Origin: Caldilineaceae bacterium
GTDB lineage: Bacteria; Chloroflexota; Anaerolineae; Caldilineales; Caldilineaceae
Length of the DNA: 33,770 nucleotides
Direction: 5' to 3'
Assembly (NCBI GenBank): GCA_028819675.1
Contig: JAPPKT010000424.1
Location: 1 to 33,770 of the forward strand
Positions 32,947-33,770 of the stretch are shown here, piece by piece. Below the pieces are notes generated by a model, which saw only the letters and a list, made by a program, of their open reading frames with translations, was not told where the DNA came from and made no database searches. Position 1 is the first letter of the stretch. The number at the start of each line of letters is the position of its first letter. The translations under genes were made by a program, and so were the position numbers.

Positions 32947-33222
32947 ATGACCCACGTGATCTTTGATCTGTGCATACGGGACGGTGCCTGCGTAGAGGTT
33001 TGCCCCGTGGAATGCATTATCCCGGGCATGCCCGAAGAGGAATGGCCCTGGTACTATATTGATCCGGAAACCTGTATCGACTGCGGCGCTTGTGTTCCGG
33101 AATGTCCGACCGATGCTATTTTGCCAGAAGAAGACTTGCCGGACGAGTACGCCTACACCACTGAACTGAACGCTATGTACTTCGAGGAAGGACCCGGATA
33201 CGAAGCCCTCGACATGGTCTGA
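32947..33222 (+). CDS. Seven-iron ferredoxin ([3Fe-4S][4Fe-4S])
   Basis: This 91-residue, strongly acidic ferredoxin has cysteines at C9, C15, C19, C23, C43, C46, C49 and C53. The pattern C-x3-C and C-x2-C-x2-C-x3-C-P parallels Azotobacter FdI. By analogy C9, C15 and C53 would hold a 3Fe-4S cluster and C19, C43, C46 and C49 a 4Fe-4S cluster, with C23 a free extra cysteine. The C9-C15 spacing is two residues shorter than in FdI. It is a soluble one-electron carrier. The Shine-Dalgarno is GGAGGAG. It has its own terminator (33356-33379) and is monocistronic. The redox partner is unknown. Confidence 0.9.
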   Translation: MTHVIFDLCIRDGACVEVCPVECIIPGMPEEEWPWYYIDPETCIDCGACVPECPTDAILPEEDLPDEYAYTTELNAMYFEEGPGYEALDMV

Positions 33223-33355
33223 CCTCTGTCGACCTCTTTGCGCGGGCCTGCTCTCCTGTGACGCCCTAGGCGCTAATGCCGGTGAAGTCCACGGCCGAAG
33301 TCCGCAATTGGCAGGACGACTTCCTTCCGTGTCGGCCCGTTCTATTCGAAACATT

Positions 33356-33379
33356 GCCCCTGCGCCCGCAGGGGCTTTT
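33356..33379 (+). terminator. Rho-independent terminator after the ferredoxin gene
   Basis: There is a perfect 8-bp GC-rich stem, GCCCCTGC (33356-33363) / GCAGGGGC (33368-33375), with a GCCC loop, followed by TTTT. It lies about 135 bp after the ferredoxin stop and 40 bp before the next start. Confidence 0.85.
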
Positions 33380-33418
33380 CTGTACGCTGACTCTTCCGTA
33401 GTCTCAGGAGATAACCAA

Positions 33419-33770
33419 ATGACCGATTCTCGCCAAATGAAACCACCCGACTGGTCAGAAGTGGAGCGCGTCCTGATCATCATGGCGCACCCCGATGACC
33501 CCGACTTCTCCTGCGCCGGTTCCGCCATCCAGATGGCCCGTCAGGGCATCGAAGTCACTTACATGATCCTGACCAACGGCGACAAAGGCAACCATAACCC
33601 CCTCGTCACCCGCCGCCAGCTGATCCTGATGCGCAAAGAGGAGCAGCGCAAGGCAGCCGCCCTATGCGGGGTCAAGGATGTCCTCTTTATGGACGAGGAG
33701 GACGGCTTTCTCCGTCCAACGCCCGAAATCCGTAAACGTGTATGTCGCGAAATTCGCCGCATCCGTCCCC
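33419..33770 (+). CDS. PIG-L/LmbE-family deacetylase (3' end beyond window)
   Basis: The first 117 codons of a PIG-L/LmbE-family protein are present. The zinc-binding signature A-H-P-D-D appears near residues 23-27, followed by F-S-C-A-G-S, where relatives have G-x-G-G. A T-N-G-D-K-G block follows, and R-x-x-E-Q-R-K-A-A matches the family's R-x-x-E helix. Members hydrolyse N-acetyl groups from sugars such as GlcNAc-inositol, GlcNAc-malate or diacetylchitobiose. AGGAG precedes the ATG at good spacing. The frame runs off the right edge without a stop, so the C-terminal zinc histidine cannot be checked. Confidence 0.88.
   Translation, partial: MTDSRQMKPPDWSEVERVLIIMAHPDDPDFSCAGSAIQMARQGIEVTYMILTNGDKGNHNPLVTRRQLILMRKEEQRKAAALCGVKDVLFMDEEDGFLRPTPEIRKRVCREIRRIRP

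Noticed and set aside
1..33770. CRISPR arrays, rRNA, tRNA, transposases, phage genes
   Set aside because: Looked for regularly spaced repeats, conserved RNA segments and recombinase motifs by eye; none was found.

Overview
The window looks like a chromosomal catabolic region from a free-living or host-associated heterotroph, most likely a member of the Chloroflexota (Caldilinea/Anaerolineae-like). That assignment is an inference from style: Tat-plus-lipobox solute-binding proteins ending in an A-A-C signal, many carbohydrate ABC operons without their own ATPase, a GT39-like membrane protein with a C-terminal soluble domain, and moderately high GC. No rRNA, tRNA, CRISPR array or transposase was recognised, so the taxonomy is not anchored by a marker gene.

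Layout. Bases 1-5125 (+) hold a 2-oxoacid dehydrogenase set (E1-alpha, truncated by the window edge; E1-beta; E2), then an HpcH/HpaI-type aldolase and an M24 metallopeptidase. Bases 5634-9939 (+) hold a GT39-like membrane protein, an unrecognised four-helix membrane protein and a Gfo/Idh/MocA oxidoreductase. From 31140 down to 10132 nearly everything is on the minus strand. In transcription order it runs: SBP3-permease-permease-enolase-superfamily dehydratase; a BrnTA toxin-antitoxin locus; D-2-hydroxyacid dehydrogenase-SDR-E1-alpha-E1-beta-E2 (second dehydrogenase set); SBP2-permease-permease-RhmD-like dehydratase-LLM flavin oxidoreductase; SBP1-permease-permease, closed by a clear intrinsic terminator. 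Bases 31617-33770 (+) hold a second D-2-hydroxyacid dehydrogenase, a seven-iron ferredoxin and the start of a PIG-L/LmbE deacetylase.

How the genes may work together (inference). The three ABC importers would take up sugars or sugar acids. Two enolase-superfamily dehydratases would convert aldonic acids to 2-keto-3-deoxy acids. The Gfo/Idh/MocA, SDR and hydroxyacid dehydrogenases would adjust oxidation state, the HpcH/HpaI aldolase would release pyruvate plus an aldehyde, and the TPP-dependent E1/E2 complexes would oxidise the resulting 2-oxoacid to an acyl-CoA. Neither an E3 (dihydrolipoamide dehydrogenase) nor an ABC ATPase is present, so both must be supplied from elsewhere.

Points most worth a second look: a brnT toxin gene broken by one in-frame TAG while its brnA antitoxin stays intact, with an 18-bp perfect palindrome at its promoter and short direct repeats flanking the locus; an SDR whose catalytic lysine is methionine; tandem subunit-binding domains in both E2 proteins; and an RNA hairpin directly after each of the three solute-binding protein genes.
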